A stretch of DNA of 64,000 nucleotides. Source: Candidatus Calescibacterium sp. GTDB lineage: Bacteria > DRYD01. This document shows, in pieces, positions 49,144 through 58,676 of the stretch. The notes beneath the pieces are model-generated. The model saw nothing but the letters and a program-made list of their open reading frames with translations, had not been told where the DNA came from and did no database searches. The position numbers were made by a program, and so were the translations under genes. Position 1 is the first letter of the stretch. Each line of letters begins with the position of its first letter. Location of the stretch: the NCBI GenBank assembly GCA_025057615.1, contig JANXBF010000002.1, forward strand, positions 17,937 through 81,936, written 5' to 3'.

Positions 49144-51186
49144 TTATTCTGATATTAATCCTTTTCTTGTTAGTGTAAATTTGCCACTTTCGTCTATTCT
49201 GAGTATTTTTACTATTATTTCATCATCTATTTTAAATACTTTTCTTGCATCTTGTATGTATCCCATATCTGCTTCTGAGATATGTAGGAGTCCTATTTTA
49301 CCCTCTGCTATTTTGACAAATACTCCATATGGCTCGACTCTTACTATTTTGCCGATGTATACTTTTCCTTCTTGGAAATTGGTTATGTTTTCTATGAGTT
49401 CTTTTGCTTTTATTGCATTTTCCTCATTTGTTGAATAAATAATAACCCTTCCATCATCCTCTATATCTATTTTTACATTGGTCTGCTCTATAATTTTTTT
49501 AATAATTTTTCCTTGTGGACCGATGACTTCTGGTATTTTTGATTGTTCAATTTGTAGTAATGTCACTCTTGGTGCTCTTGGAGAGAGTGAATTGGGTTTT
49601 GGCAATTTTGAATACATCAATTCCAATATTTGTTCTCTGGCTTCTTTAGCTCTGAACAGAGTATCATATATTATATCAAATGTGATTCCTTCTAGTTTGG
49701 TATCCATTTGTATTGCTGTTATTCCATTTTTTGTTCCTGCTATTTTAAAATCCATTTCTCCAAAGAAATCTTCAAACCCTTGTATGTCTGTAAGTAAAAC
49801 ATATTCATTATTTTGAGTAAGCAGCCCTATTGATATACCAGCTATATGTTGTTCTATTGGAACTCCGGCATCCATCAGAGCTAAGCTACTGCCACACACT
49901 GAAGCCATTGATGTTGAACCATTTGATTCCAAAACTTCGGAAACAACTCTTATGGTATAAGGGAAAATATTTTCCGATGGTATCAATGGTTCTAGAGCTT
50001 TTTCTGCTAAATAACCATGTCCTATTTCTCTTCGTGATGGTGGACCTATTCTTTTGGCTTCTCCAACTGAGAACGGAGGGAAGTAATAATGATGCATAAA
50101 TCTCTTGAATTCTTCTTCAAAAGTTAAACCTTCTATCATTTGCTGATCTGCTTTAGTACCTAGAGTAACCACTGATAAAACCTGTGTCTGTCCTCTTGTG
50201 AATATTGCACTTCCATGTGGATATGCCAGTATTCCCGTTTCAATGCTTATCGGTCTTATTTCATTGAAATTTCTGTTGTCTATCCTTCTTTTATCTTTAA
50301 AAATTTGGTCTTTTAAGAACTTTTTTAAAAACTTTTTCTTTGTAACTGAGAATTGGAACTCTGTATATTTGCTTACTTCTTCGAGTAATTCTTTATTTTC
50401 TGAAATTTTTGATTTTAAATTTTCTAGAGTTAGTTCATTCAATAGAATATTTCTTTTTCTTTTATCTGCTTCATTTAAAATATTTTTAGTGATATTGGAG
50501 AAATGTTCAAGATATAATTTTTCCAGTGTTTCGGGAATACTTATTATTGATGGGGGAATTTTCGTTGGTTTTAAATCTTCAATAATTTTCTCTTGAAATT
50601 CTATTAGTTTTTTATTTATTTCAAAAGATTTTTTCATTGCTGAAAATATTTCTTGCTCTGATGTCTGTTTCCCTTTGAACTCTATCATTGTTATTTTATC
50701 TTTGGTAGAACACAGTACTAGCTCAAAATTATCTGTTTTATAGACGTTAGCGCTTACCGGTGATAATATTGGTATCTGGCTTATATTTAGTGCTATCGAA
50801 GCTCCTATGAGTCCAAGTATTTCTGGATTTTCATTTATGTCTGCTGAAAATACCTGAACAAAAACATTTATGTCATGATAAAAATCAGGTATTAGTGGCC
50901 TAAGTGTTCTATCAATCAGTCTAGCTTTAATAATTTCCTGGTCTGTGGGCTTACCCTCTTTCTTTATGAAACCACCAGGAATTTTTCCTACTGCATACAT
51001 TCTTTCCAAATAATCAACTGTTAATGGAGTGAAATCTATATCTTGACGAGGATTTTCTGAAAAAGTGACTGCTACCAGAACCCAACAGGTTCCACTCTTG
51101 ACAACAACACTGCTTGAAGCTTGTTTAGCTATAGTATTTATCTCAAATTCAATATTCTTATTCCCAATGGAGAATGAGTATTTCAT
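49144..51186 (-). CDS. pnp: Polyribonucleotide nucleotidyltransferase
   Basis: 680 aa from the ATG at 51186, which follows the nuc stop by one base and has AAGGAAG seven bases ahead; the track start (GTG 51195) is less likely. Two RNase PH domains: GTCWVLVAVTFSENPRQDIDFTPLTVDYLERMYAVGKIPGGF near the start and IAYPHGSAIFTRGQTQVLSVVTLG, RREIGHGYLAEKAL in the second; then KH (PEVIGPQGKIIKKIIEQT, about 560) and S1 (YIGKIVRVEPYGVFVKIAEGKIGLLHISE) RNA-binding domains. It degrades RNA 3'-5' with phosphate. Confidence 0.97.
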   Translation of the reverse strand: MKYSFSIGNKNIEFEINTIAKQASSSVVVKSGTCWVLVAVTFSENPRQDIDFTPLTVDYLERMYAVGKIPGGFIKKEGKPTDQEIIKARLIDRTLRPLIPDFYHDINVFVQVFSADINENPEILGLIGASIALNISQIPILSPVSANVYKTDNFELVLCSTKDKITMIEFKGKQTSEQEIFSAMKKSFEINKKLIEFQEKIIEDLKPTKIPPSIISIPETLEKLYLEHFSNITKNILNEADKRKRNILLNELTLENLKSKISENKELLEEVSKYTEFQFSVTKKKFLKKFLKDQIFKDKRRIDNRNFNEIRPISIETGILAYPHGSAIFTRGQTQVLSVVTLGTKADQQMIEGLTFEEEFKRFMHHYYFPPFSVGEAKRIGPPSRREIGHGYLAEKALEPLIPSENIFPYTIRVVSEVLESNGSTSMASVCGSSLALMDAGVPIEQHIAGISIGLLTQNNEYVLLTDIQGFEDFFGEMDFKIAGTKNGITAIQMDTKLEGITFDIIYDTLFRAKEAREQILELMYSKLPKPNSLSPRAPRVTLLQIEQSKIPEVIGPQGKIIKKIIEQTNVKIDIEDDGRVIIYSTNEENAIKAKELIENITNFQEGKVYIGKIVRVEPYGVFVKIAEGKIGLLHISEADMGYIQDARKVFKIDDEIIVKILRIDESGKFTLTRKGLISE

Positions 51187-51187
51187 A

Positions 51188-51781
51188 TTATTCACTTCCT
51201 TTCCATAATCCTTTTTTTTCTCTTTGTGCAGATCTTTGAGCTTCCAAGAATTTATCTTGATATTTTACATTGGGAGGCACTGTATATACTTTTGCATATC
51301 CCTCTTTTAAAAGTATATAATTTAACATTTGACTATTTTCTAAGTATACATAGGCTAACTTTCTATTGTATTTGTCATACATTTGTATATCGTATTCAAG
51401 GTACAGATATTTTGATCGACTAACTAGATTTTCTGTGAATTCTTTGCTTTTTATACCCATTTTTATTATTTCTTCCGAGTTTTTCCCAGTTTTTTTTGAA
51501 TCCCTTTTGAGTTTGGGGTTTTCATTACTTTCTGGAGTATCAACCCCTATTAACCTGACTTTGAATTCTTGGTTATTGTTATAAGATTTAACTTTTATTG
51601 TATCTCCGTCTATTACTTTGATTGGTATTACAATTTCTTTATCTTTCAGGAAGTTTGCATCTTTTTTGAATTCTTGTTGAGCATTCTGATAATTGTTGTT
51701 TAAATACAAGGATAGTAAGAGAATAATAAAGAGTATAATTAAATTGAAAGTTCTGGATATATAATTTATTTTCTTCCTCAT
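51188..51781 (-). CDS. Thermonuclease-family (SNase) nuclease, membrane-anchored or exported
   Basis: 197 aa. An N-terminal hydrophobic segment (FNLIILFIILLLSLYLNN) acts as signal or anchor. The staphylococcal nuclease fold is clear: VIDGDTIKVKSYNNNQEFKVRLIGVDTPESNENP with catalytic Asp and Arg, YDKYNRKLAYVYL with Arg, and GYAKVYTVPPN. It should cut DNA and RNA outside the cytoplasm with calcium. Translation is coupled to pnp (stop/start spacing of one base). Confidence 0.93.
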   Translation of the reverse strand: MRKKINYISRTFNLIILFIILLLSLYLNNNYQNAQQEFKKDANFLKDKEIVIPIKVIDGDTIKVKSYNNNQEFKVRLIGVDTPESNENPKLKRDSKKTGKNSEEIIKMGIKSKEFTENLVSRSKYLYLEYDIQMYDKYNRKLAYVYLENSQMLNYILLKEGYAKVYTVPPNVKYQDKFLEAQRSAQREKKGLWKGSE

Positions 51782-51792
51782 CTATAAAAAAA

Positions 51793-53148
51793 TTACAATA
51801 GTCTTTTTATACTTTCAAAATCTTGATTTTCTAATAATATGTTGTATATTGTCTCTATTTCTGATGGATTTAGATTCTTTAAATTATTTTTATACCAATC
51901 TATTGATTTTATAATTAATTCATACAATTCCTTTATTTCATATTTTGTTTTTGATTTATTTATAATGTATACATGTGTTATTTCATAATCATCTGGATAC
52001 TTTGAAAGATATTCTTTTATTGTTGTTAGTTTTTCTTCTAAATTTGTTTTGTTATTGATTTCTTCTATTATTTTCTGTTTTTCCATGTTTTTAATTTTTT
52101 CCCACGGTATTAGGTGAGAGAACTTTTGGATAATATAGTTATATTCATTATTTTTAGATAATTTTTGGAATTCTTCAAGTTTTTGGAATAGAATTTCCCC
52201 TATTTTTTCACTTGATTGATTGTTATTTAGCATTGATTCTACATACATTGATATATATTCTATATTATATGGTTCCAAATTTAGAAGAGTTTTAGCTATT
52301 GTTAACATTTTATCATTTAGTTTTTTTTCTGTACATATTTTGTAAGCATTTTTCAAGATTGTTTGTTGCTTTTCTTTTTGGTTGAATCTACCAAGCCAAT
52401 TTGAATATTCTACATAGAGATTTATGTTATATGGATCTATAGTTATCCTTTTCTCAAATGTTTTTATTATTATTTCTTGAAAATTGTTTATATTTTCTGG
52501 AAATATTTCTATAAAATTGTTTTTATTGATTATGTCTAATATTTCGATGTAGCTGTTTAGCTGTAATAGTATGTTAAACGCTTCGAAAAGGTATTTTTTA
52601 GCTGTTTCTTTTTCACCTAATTTCAAGAGAGTATTTGTTAGCTTTATGTACTCTGTAGATAATTGTATTTTTTTAGTTGGATCTGATTTTAATTTTTCTA
52701 CTTTTTTATAATATAGCCTCAGTAGATCTCTGTATAGACCGGATTCCAAATATATGTTTTCACTGTCATCATACCAGCTTATGCTTTGTAATAGCTCACT
52801 TATATCTCCAACCAATTCTTGTGATATGGCTTTTTCTATTGTATTTGTTGATGTTTTTATAACTTCTATTAGGTTAACTTTGTATATTGTTGATGATGTT
52901 TTCATTTTAGACAGTGCTAATAATAGATTAATTTTGGGATTATCGGGGAAAGATTTCTGTAGCTCTGTTAAAGTTGATTCCATTGTTTTAATATTACCTG
53001 CCATATATAAGCTTACTGCCCTTGGAATAGTGGAGTATAGCCTGTATTCTTGAGGATAATCCTTATCAACATTTGTTTTTATCTTGTTTATTTTGGATAT
53101 TAATTCTGTAAGTATCAATCTTAATTTTCTCTTTATAATACTCTTCAT
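51793..53148 (-). CDS. TPR-like helical repeat protein, overlaps upstream gene by 83 nt
   Basis: 451 aa, entirely helical with TPR-like spacing (GNIKTMESTLTELQKSFPDNPKINLLLALSKM, then LNDKMLTIAKTLLNLEPYNIEYISMYVESMLN). No signal peptide. The ATG at 53148 lies 83 bases inside the preceding 109-aa ORF in the next frame and has no SD; a stop in its frame lies 21 bases upstream. It may start there, or the two ORFs may be one gene with a frameshift. Function unknown. Confidence 0.72.
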   Translation of the reverse strand: MKSIIKRKLRLILTELISKINKIKTNVDKDYPQEYRLYSTIPRAVSLYMAGNIKTMESTLTELQKSFPDNPKINLLLALSKMKTSSTIYKVNLIEVIKTSTNTIEKAISQELVGDISELLQSISWYDDSENIYLESGLYRDLLRLYYKKVEKLKSDPTKKIQLSTEYIKLTNTLLKLGEKETAKKYLFEAFNILLQLNSYIEILDIINKNNFIEIFPENINNFQEIIIKTFEKRITIDPYNINLYVEYSNWLGRFNQKEKQQTILKNAYKICTEKKLNDKMLTIAKTLLNLEPYNIEYISMYVESMLNNNQSSEKIGEILFQKLEEFQKLSKNNEYNYIIQKFSHLIPWEKIKNMEKQKIIEEINNKTNLEEKLTTIKEYLSKYPDDYEITHVYIINKSKTKYEIKELYELIIKSIDWYKNNLKNLNPSEIETIYNILLENQDFESIKRLL

Positions 53149-53395
53149 ATTCGGTAATTTGTATGAAATTTATTTCACTAATTAGATATATTAGAGATAG
53201 CTGTAGAAGACTATTGTTTGTGTTTGCCAGTAAGTTGATTATATCATCAACTATATTTTTAACAAGATTATCATCAAAATAGGTTCTATAATAGAATGCT
53301 AAATCTTTTACTCCTTGTTCGTAAATGTAACCTATGTCTTTATCCTCAATTTTGGTTTTTAATATATCTAATTTGTTTTTCCAAAACTCATCCAT
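53066..53395 (-). CDS. Small helical protein between two TPR genes
   Basis: 109 aa (MDEFWKNKLDILKTKIEDKDIGYIYEQ...), helical, no recognised family. Its ATG overlaps the stop of the 985-aa gene (TAATG), indicating coupled translation and arguing that it is real. Its last 28 codons lie inside the next TPR gene in another frame. It could be the N-terminal part of that protein separated by a frameshift. Confidence 0.6.
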   Translation of the reverse strand: MDEFWKNKLDILKTKIEDKDIGYIYEQGVKDLAFYYRTYFDDNLVKNIVDDIINLLANTNNSLLQLSLIYLISEINFIQITEYEEYYKEKIKIDTYRINIQNKQDKNKC

Positions 53396-56352
53396 TATTT
53401 TATTGTTAATGTTTTATAAAATTCTATTAATTCTGTTTCTCTTATTTCATCAATAATTAGCTGAAGTTTTTCTAATATTTTTTGAGAGAATTCAGGGTCA
53501 ATATTTTTGTTGTACCAACATTGAATTAAACTTATCATAAACTGTGCATTTGGATCATCTAAATCCTCTATTACTTTGTTTATATAATTATTTATTAATG
53601 TTTGATCATTATTATTAATTATGAGTTCAATTATTTGTATGAGACTATTTTTTAGATTGTTTTTTACAATTTGACTTTCTTTAATTATATTTATCAAATT
53701 TGATAGATAGTTTTTAATTTCTTCAAACTTAATGAATATTAAACAGGGATAATTTGAAGCCGTTAAATAGGATATTATCCAAATATTTTTATTTAGTTTA
53801 TTATTTTCCAGTAATTTGAGATAAGAATCATATGGATTTTCAAATGTTGTAAAGGGTAATATTATTGTCCGTATATTTATATCTTCTATTAAAGATAGAT
53901 CTATCATAATTTTTTCTGTTATTTTGCTGTATATTTCTGTTAGCAAGTTTGTTATATCTGATGTCTTTTTTATTAATTTTTCTACGGTGCTGATTTTTTG
54001 GTTTTTTATTGCGTTTATAATTATCCATCCTTTAGTTTTGAGCGAAATATTTTCAAAAACTGAGCTATAATCAACGTTGTTTAAAAGCAATTCTATATTT
54101 TCCATACTTAATAATTCTATGTTTTTGAAAGAGGAAATTTTCAAAAAAATATATATAAAATCTATGTTTTTTTCTTCATTAAGTACATCTATGTACGTTT
54201 TTTTTATCTCTTCTTCTTTATCGGGATATTTTTCTGTCAGTAAAGTATATAATTTTATAAAGTTGCTTACATAGTTATTGTTTATTGTATATCTTATTAT
54301 TTCTTTTATAGAATATTTAAATTCTTCATAATTTTTTGATATTGAAACCTGTTCTAATATTGAAATTATTGGATCTGTATTTTGAATATTTGGTATTGAA
54401 ATATATTCCAAAGATTTTTCATATCCAATTTGTTTTATGGCTTCTATGAGTTTTTGTTTAACCATATTTAGATTGTAAGTATTTGCTATTATTAATATTC
54501 TGTAAATCCAAATAAATAAACGGAACTTATTTGTTGTTATTTGGGAAATGTTATTTATGAGTTGTATAGAATTTGATATTACTGTTTCTACTGAGTTAAA
54601 ATTTGAAAGGATGTTAAGAAGAGTGTTTTCATACATTTCTATTTCTATATTTCTAATTTGTTCGATATCTATTTTTGTATCTGTTTGTACTTCTATTTGT
54701 TTTTCTTCTTCTTGGTATACTTTTTCTTTTTCTATTTCTTTGATTAATTCTTCTTTTGTCATTATTACTGTAGATTTAATTTCTTCTTGAACATCTTCTT
54801 TTGTTGCTAATTCTAACTGATTTGAAGTTAATTCAGATTTATCTAATTCAGATTTATTTGGTATTAATTCTGTTTTGTCAAAATTTTTTTCTATTGTCGA
54901 TTTGGTTAATAATGGTTTTTCTAATGTTGGCTTTTCTAATGTTTGCTTTTCTGTGAAAGGTTTATCTTGTTTAGTGAGAGTTGGTTTATCAACTGTTTTC
55001 ATTTGAGAAAATTCTTTTTTAAGAAATGCTGATTGTTTTATACCTAATGTGCTTTCTTTTATCAGAACATTTTCTTTTTTTGTTAATAGAGTTTTTTTTG
55101 ATAAATCTTCTTGAGAGTCTTTTCTTATAAATATACCGGTGCTTTTTTTAGTTGTCTTTGGTAATGTCTCTCTGATTTCTGTATTTTTTTCTGTATTTTT
55201 ATAATAGATATATTTCGATTGATTTTCTTGGTTTGTTGATATTTTATCTTCAATTTTTGATTCTTGTTGAATTCCTTGTTTTGATGATATTATATCTTCT
55301 ATTTTTGACTCTTGTTGAGTTATTTGTTCTTCTATTAGGTTTTCCATATTTTCTACTTTAGTTTCTTCTTTGGTCATTTCTACTTTTTGTTCTTCTGTTG
55401 CAATATGTTCTATTATGTTTCTATACTTTTCCAAATATGATTCTTTTATAGTTACTAATATATCCATTGCTTCTTTTAATTCTTTATTTTGATTACTTTG
55501 GTATAGTTCGGGTATAACTTGATCCAGTACTTTTTCAGCTTCTACTTTATTACCCGAGTGGAAATGTATTATTCCTAGCAAATATCGATATTTGGGATTA
55601 AGCGGATCAAGCTCAATTGCTCTTTTTATTGCTATATTTGCTCCACGATAATTACCTTTTAGGTTATCTATTTCTGCTATTTTGTATAAAACTTCTGGAT
55701 CATTCTGGTTATATCTTAATAAGCTTCTGAGAATTTTGGAAGCAGATTCAAACTCTCTTTTTTTAGCATATAATTCTACTAATTCCATTATATTATCTCT
55801 GTTTGCTGGATCTATTACGCTTATTTGTTCTCGTAATTTTATTTTCTCTTCTAAATTGGAAATTTTTTCTATTGCCTGTAAATAGAAGTTGACTGCTTTA
55901 TCTATGTGTCCTTCTGTTTCATATACATTTGCAGCCAATATTATATTATCTATATCGTTGGGGTTTGCATTTATTATCTCCGTCATTATGTTTATTGCTT
56001 TTCCGAATTTCCCTATACTGGATAATACTTTTATATATGTTTTTATATATATATTTTTTTCTACTTGATCTATGTTTATATTACTTAGAAAGTTGATGAA
56101 TTTTTCAAAAATTTCATCATCTTCCGGAAAGATTGAAAGTGCTTTTTGATACTCTATCAATGCTATATTTGGCTTATTACTTATAAATTTGTCAATATAT
56201 AACATTATTCCGTCTCTTAGATCTGCTAAATATCCATATTTACAAAGAAAGTTAAGTATTTCGTTTATAACATTATAATCTATATTTTCATTTGATAATA
56301 ATTCTTTGTATTCGTTTAATTTATTTAGTATTTCTTCTCTACTATTGAACAT
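53395..56352 (-). CDS. Large TPR protein with a Lys/Glu/Thr-rich low-complexity linker
   Basis: 985 aa. Residues 1-310 hold classical TPRs (KPNIALIEYQKALSIFPEDDEIF; NPNDIDNIILAANVYETEGHIDKAVNFYLQAI; RYNQNDPEVLYKIAEIDNLKGNYRGANIAIKRAIELDPLNPKYRYLLGIIHFHSG). Residues about 330-560 are low complexity with near-repeats (TQQESKIEDIISS / IQQESKIEDKIST; QTLEKPTLEKPLLTK; NKSELDKSELTSN). Residues about 570-985 are helical without clear repeats. There is no signal peptide. It heads the three-gene TPR group, probably a cytoplasmic scaffold; function unknown. Confidence 0.82.
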   Translation of the reverse strand: MFNSREEILNKLNEYKELLSNENIDYNVINEILNFLCKYGYLADLRDGIMLYIDKFISNKPNIALIEYQKALSIFPEDDEIFEKFINFLSNINIDQVEKNIYIKTYIKVLSSIGKFGKAINIMTEIINANPNDIDNIILAANVYETEGHIDKAVNFYLQAIEKISNLEEKIKLREQISVIDPANRDNIMELVELYAKKREFESASKILRSLLRYNQNDPEVLYKIAEIDNLKGNYRGANIAIKRAIELDPLNPKYRYLLGIIHFHSGNKVEAEKVLDQVIPELYQSNQNKELKEAMDILVTIKESYLEKYRNIIEHIATEEQKVEMTKEETKVENMENLIEEQITQQESKIEDIISSKQGIQQESKIEDKISTNQENQSKYIYYKNTEKNTEIRETLPKTTKKSTGIFIRKDSQEDLSKKTLLTKKENVLIKESTLGIKQSAFLKKEFSQMKTVDKPTLTKQDKPFTEKQTLEKPTLEKPLLTKSTIEKNFDKTELIPNKSELDKSELTSNQLELATKEDVQEEIKSTVIMTKEELIKEIEKEKVYQEEEKQIEVQTDTKIDIEQIRNIEIEMYENTLLNILSNFNSVETVISNSIQLINNISQITTNKFRLFIWIYRILIIANTYNLNMVKQKLIEAIKQIGYEKSLEYISIPNIQNTDPIISILEQVSISKNYEEFKYSIKEIIRYTINNNYVSNFIKLYTLLTEKYPDKEEEIKKTYIDVLNEEKNIDFIYIFLKISSFKNIELLSMENIELLLNNVDYSSVFENISLKTKGWIIINAIKNQKISTVEKLIKKTSDITNLLTEIYSKITEKIMIDLSLIEDINIRTIILPFTTFENPYDSYLKLLENNKLNKNIWIISYLTASNYPCLIFIKFEEIKNYLSNLINIIKESQIVKNNLKNSLIQIIELIINNNDQTLINNYINKVIEDLDDPNAQFMISLIQCWYNKNIDPEFSQKILEKLQLIIDEIRETELIEFYKTLTIK

Positions 56353-56446
56353 GTTTTATCCCATTTATTAATATTCAACAATGCACATCTTTTCCCTTAT
56401 GTTTATATTTATTTCCTGCTTCAATAAATAATACAACTTAGAGATA

Positions 56447-58432
56447 TTATTTCTTCCATGTTAAATTTATAATTCCTATTATTATACCAATAAGAATCCA
56501 CGAATAATAGTTATAAAATAATCCATTGAAAACTTTCCTTGTTAATAATGATAAATATGTCATTAAAATAGCTAAGCCAATTATCAACCTTACTATTATT
56601 TTATTATCAATAAATGAAAGGAAAGTAGAGAATGGTTTCATTATATGAATATAAAACAATTCGTAAGCATTATCTATATAGTATCTTTTTTCTAGTAATT
56701 TGTATATACCCTGTACTATCGATGGAATTGTTCTTTTAGAATTGATAACATATATGAAATATCCTAGTATTAGTCCTATTATTAGCATTAATGTTGATCC
56801 ACTTGCCAAAAGTGGATCTATTTTTATGGATACAAATGGTATGGTTTTGTAGACTTCTTCTATATAGTGACCCATATAGTGTTTTGGAATTATGAAATCA
56901 AAAGGAAGATTTATTATTCCTCCTATTGTTGATAGAAAAGCTAAGATCCACAGAGGTACTGTCATATTCAGCGGGACTTCCTTAACGTGTAAGTTTATTT
57001 CATTGGATATTTGAGGATCTATTCCCACTGATTTAATTTCTTCTTGTGATTTTTCCTTTATGAAGGCCACCCAAATTATTCTTCCCATGTAAAAGGATGT
57101 CAAAAGAACGGTTATGAAACCTATTACAAAGAATAGGGGAAATTCCTTATACACTGAGAGAAGTATCTCATCTTTGCTAAAAAATCCACTCATTGGGAAT
57201 AGTCCTATCAATGCCAATGTGCCAATTAGAAAAAGCCAAAATGTTTGCTTCATATTCTTTTTGAGATTATTCATAAGCCATATATCGTTGGGGTCTATAT
57301 GATGATGTTGATGATTATGATGAGCTCTTTCTATTGCTGTAATTACATTTCCTGCGCTCATGAATAAGAGAGCTTTAAAGAAACCATGCGTTATTAAATG
57401 AAATATTGCTGCTACTATACCTGCTCCTGCACTTGATAAAGCCATGAACATGTATCCCAATTGACTCATTGTTGAATATGCTAGGATCCTCTTGATGTCC
57501 CTATTAACTAATCCCATTGTTGCTGCTAAGAAAGCGGATACGGCTCCTACTAATCCTATTAATACTGTAAGTTTTATTCCAAATATTTCTGTGTTATAAA
57601 ACATTGGATACAATCTGGCTATAAAATATACTCCTGCTGCTACCATTGTTGCTGCATGTATGAGAGCTGAAACTGGTGTTGGACCCTCCATGGCATCTGG
57701 TAACCATATGTGCAGTGGAAACTGAGCCGACTTTCCAAAAGCTGATATCATTATACCAATTGGTACTAATATTAATAAGCCCTTTATTAATTCTACATTA
57801 GAAAAATATTTGTTCAATTCGATTATATCTAAGCTTATACCGTTAGATATTAAAATGAATAAAGCAAGTAGTAATCCAAGATCTCCCAGTCTTGTTATAA
57901 AAAATGCTTTCTTTGCAGCTATTGAGGCACTGTCTTTGTGATACCAATAGCCAATTAAAAGATAGGAACATAGCCCCATTAGCTCCCACCCTATTATGAA
58001 AGTAATTAATGATGATGATAGAACTGTTATTAACATTCCTGATGTAAAAAGGCTTAGGTAAGCAAAGAAACGTGGATAGTCTTTGTCATGTTCCATGTAA
58101 CCTGTAGAGTATACTTGGATCATCAATACTACTACCGTAACCATTAATAAAACAAACATACTTAAATTATCGTAAAGAAATCCAATGTTTATAGGTATAA
58201 AATTTGTCCAGCTGTACAGATTTATTATCATTGGTTCTTTTCCTATTTGTTTGAAAAAAATAATGAAGCTGAGAATCATTGAAACAAATATTGATAATAT
58301 GGTTACTGAGGAATATACGTGTTTATTCAATTTTAATGATTTACCTGGCTTTTCAAACAAAAAAACCAGTAAAGCTACGACAAAGAAGGCTATTAATGGC
58401 AGGAGAGGGATTATTGTTCCCATTATCTCCAT
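56447..58432 (-). CDS. nuoL: NADH-quinone oxidoreductase subunit L
   Basis: 661 aa, antiporter-like membrane subunit of complex I. Visible: YDNLSMFVLLMVTVVVLMIQVYSTGYMEHD, FIIGWELMGLCSYLLIGYWYHKDSASIAAKKAFFITRLGDLGLLLA (proton-path Glu and Lys), PLHIWLPDAMEGPTPVSALIHAATMVAAGVYFIAR, and HLITHGFFKALLFMSAGNVI, about 16 membrane segments plus the long lateral helix region. GGAGGGAAT is eight bases before the ATG. It is separated by 20 kb and strand from nuoJ/nuoK; nuoM and nuoN are not adjacent. Confidence 0.96.
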   Translation of the reverse strand: MEIMGTIIPLLPLIAFFVVALLVFLFEKPGKSLKLNKHVYSSVTILSIFVSMILSFIIFFKQIGKEPMIINLYSWTNFIPINIGFLYDNLSMFVLLMVTVVVLMIQVYSTGYMEHDKDYPRFFAYLSLFTSGMLITVLSSSLITFIIGWELMGLCSYLLIGYWYHKDSASIAAKKAFFITRLGDLGLLLALFILISNGISLDIIELNKYFSNVELIKGLLILVPIGIMISAFGKSAQFPLHIWLPDAMEGPTPVSALIHAATMVAAGVYFIARLYPMFYNTEIFGIKLTVLIGLVGAVSAFLAATMGLVNRDIKRILAYSTMSQLGYMFMALSSAGAGIVAAIFHLITHGFFKALLFMSAGNVITAIERAHHNHQHHHIDPNDIWLMNNLKKNMKQTFWLFLIGTLALIGLFPMSGFFSKDEILLSVYKEFPLFFVIGFITVLLTSFYMGRIIWVAFIKEKSQEEIKSVGIDPQISNEINLHVKEVPLNMTVPLWILAFLSTIGGIINLPFDFIIPKHYMGHYIEEVYKTIPFVSIKIDPLLASGSTLMLIIGLILGYFIYVINSKRTIPSIVQGIYKLLEKRYYIDNAYELFYIHIMKPFSTFLSFIDNKIIVRLIIGLAILMTYLSLLTRKVFNGLFYNYYSWILIGIIIGIINLTWKK

Positions 58433-58676
58433 AAAATTCCCTCCACTTCTATTCTTGATTAAATAAAAAATTATATTTTTTAATGACTTATCCTTGTTAA
58501 AAATTAACAGTTTTCGAGTGTCTTTTCATTTGAAAAGTTACATTTCAAAAATAAAATATTTCATTAAAAATTTTTACATTTTTTTTACAAAATTTTAAGG
58601 GTAATATCATTTCCTTATCTAATTATTCTATAGAGAGGATAAATTGAAAAAAATTAGATTTGAGGGAGGAAATTGT
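58433..58676. promoter_or_regulatory. Divergent control region, nuoL / charged-protein gene
   Basis: 244 bp. For nuoL, a minus-strand TATAAT lies at 58475-58470 with TAACAA about 18 bp upstream, giving a leader of about 30 nt. Two palindromes are present: GTTAA-AAA-TTAAC (58496-58508) and CTTTTCA-TT-TGAAAAG (58522-58537), possible operators. The 21-mer TTTTTACATTTTTTTTACAAA (58571-58591), also found upstream of the C11 peptidase, lies on the rightward side. Confidence 0.45.
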
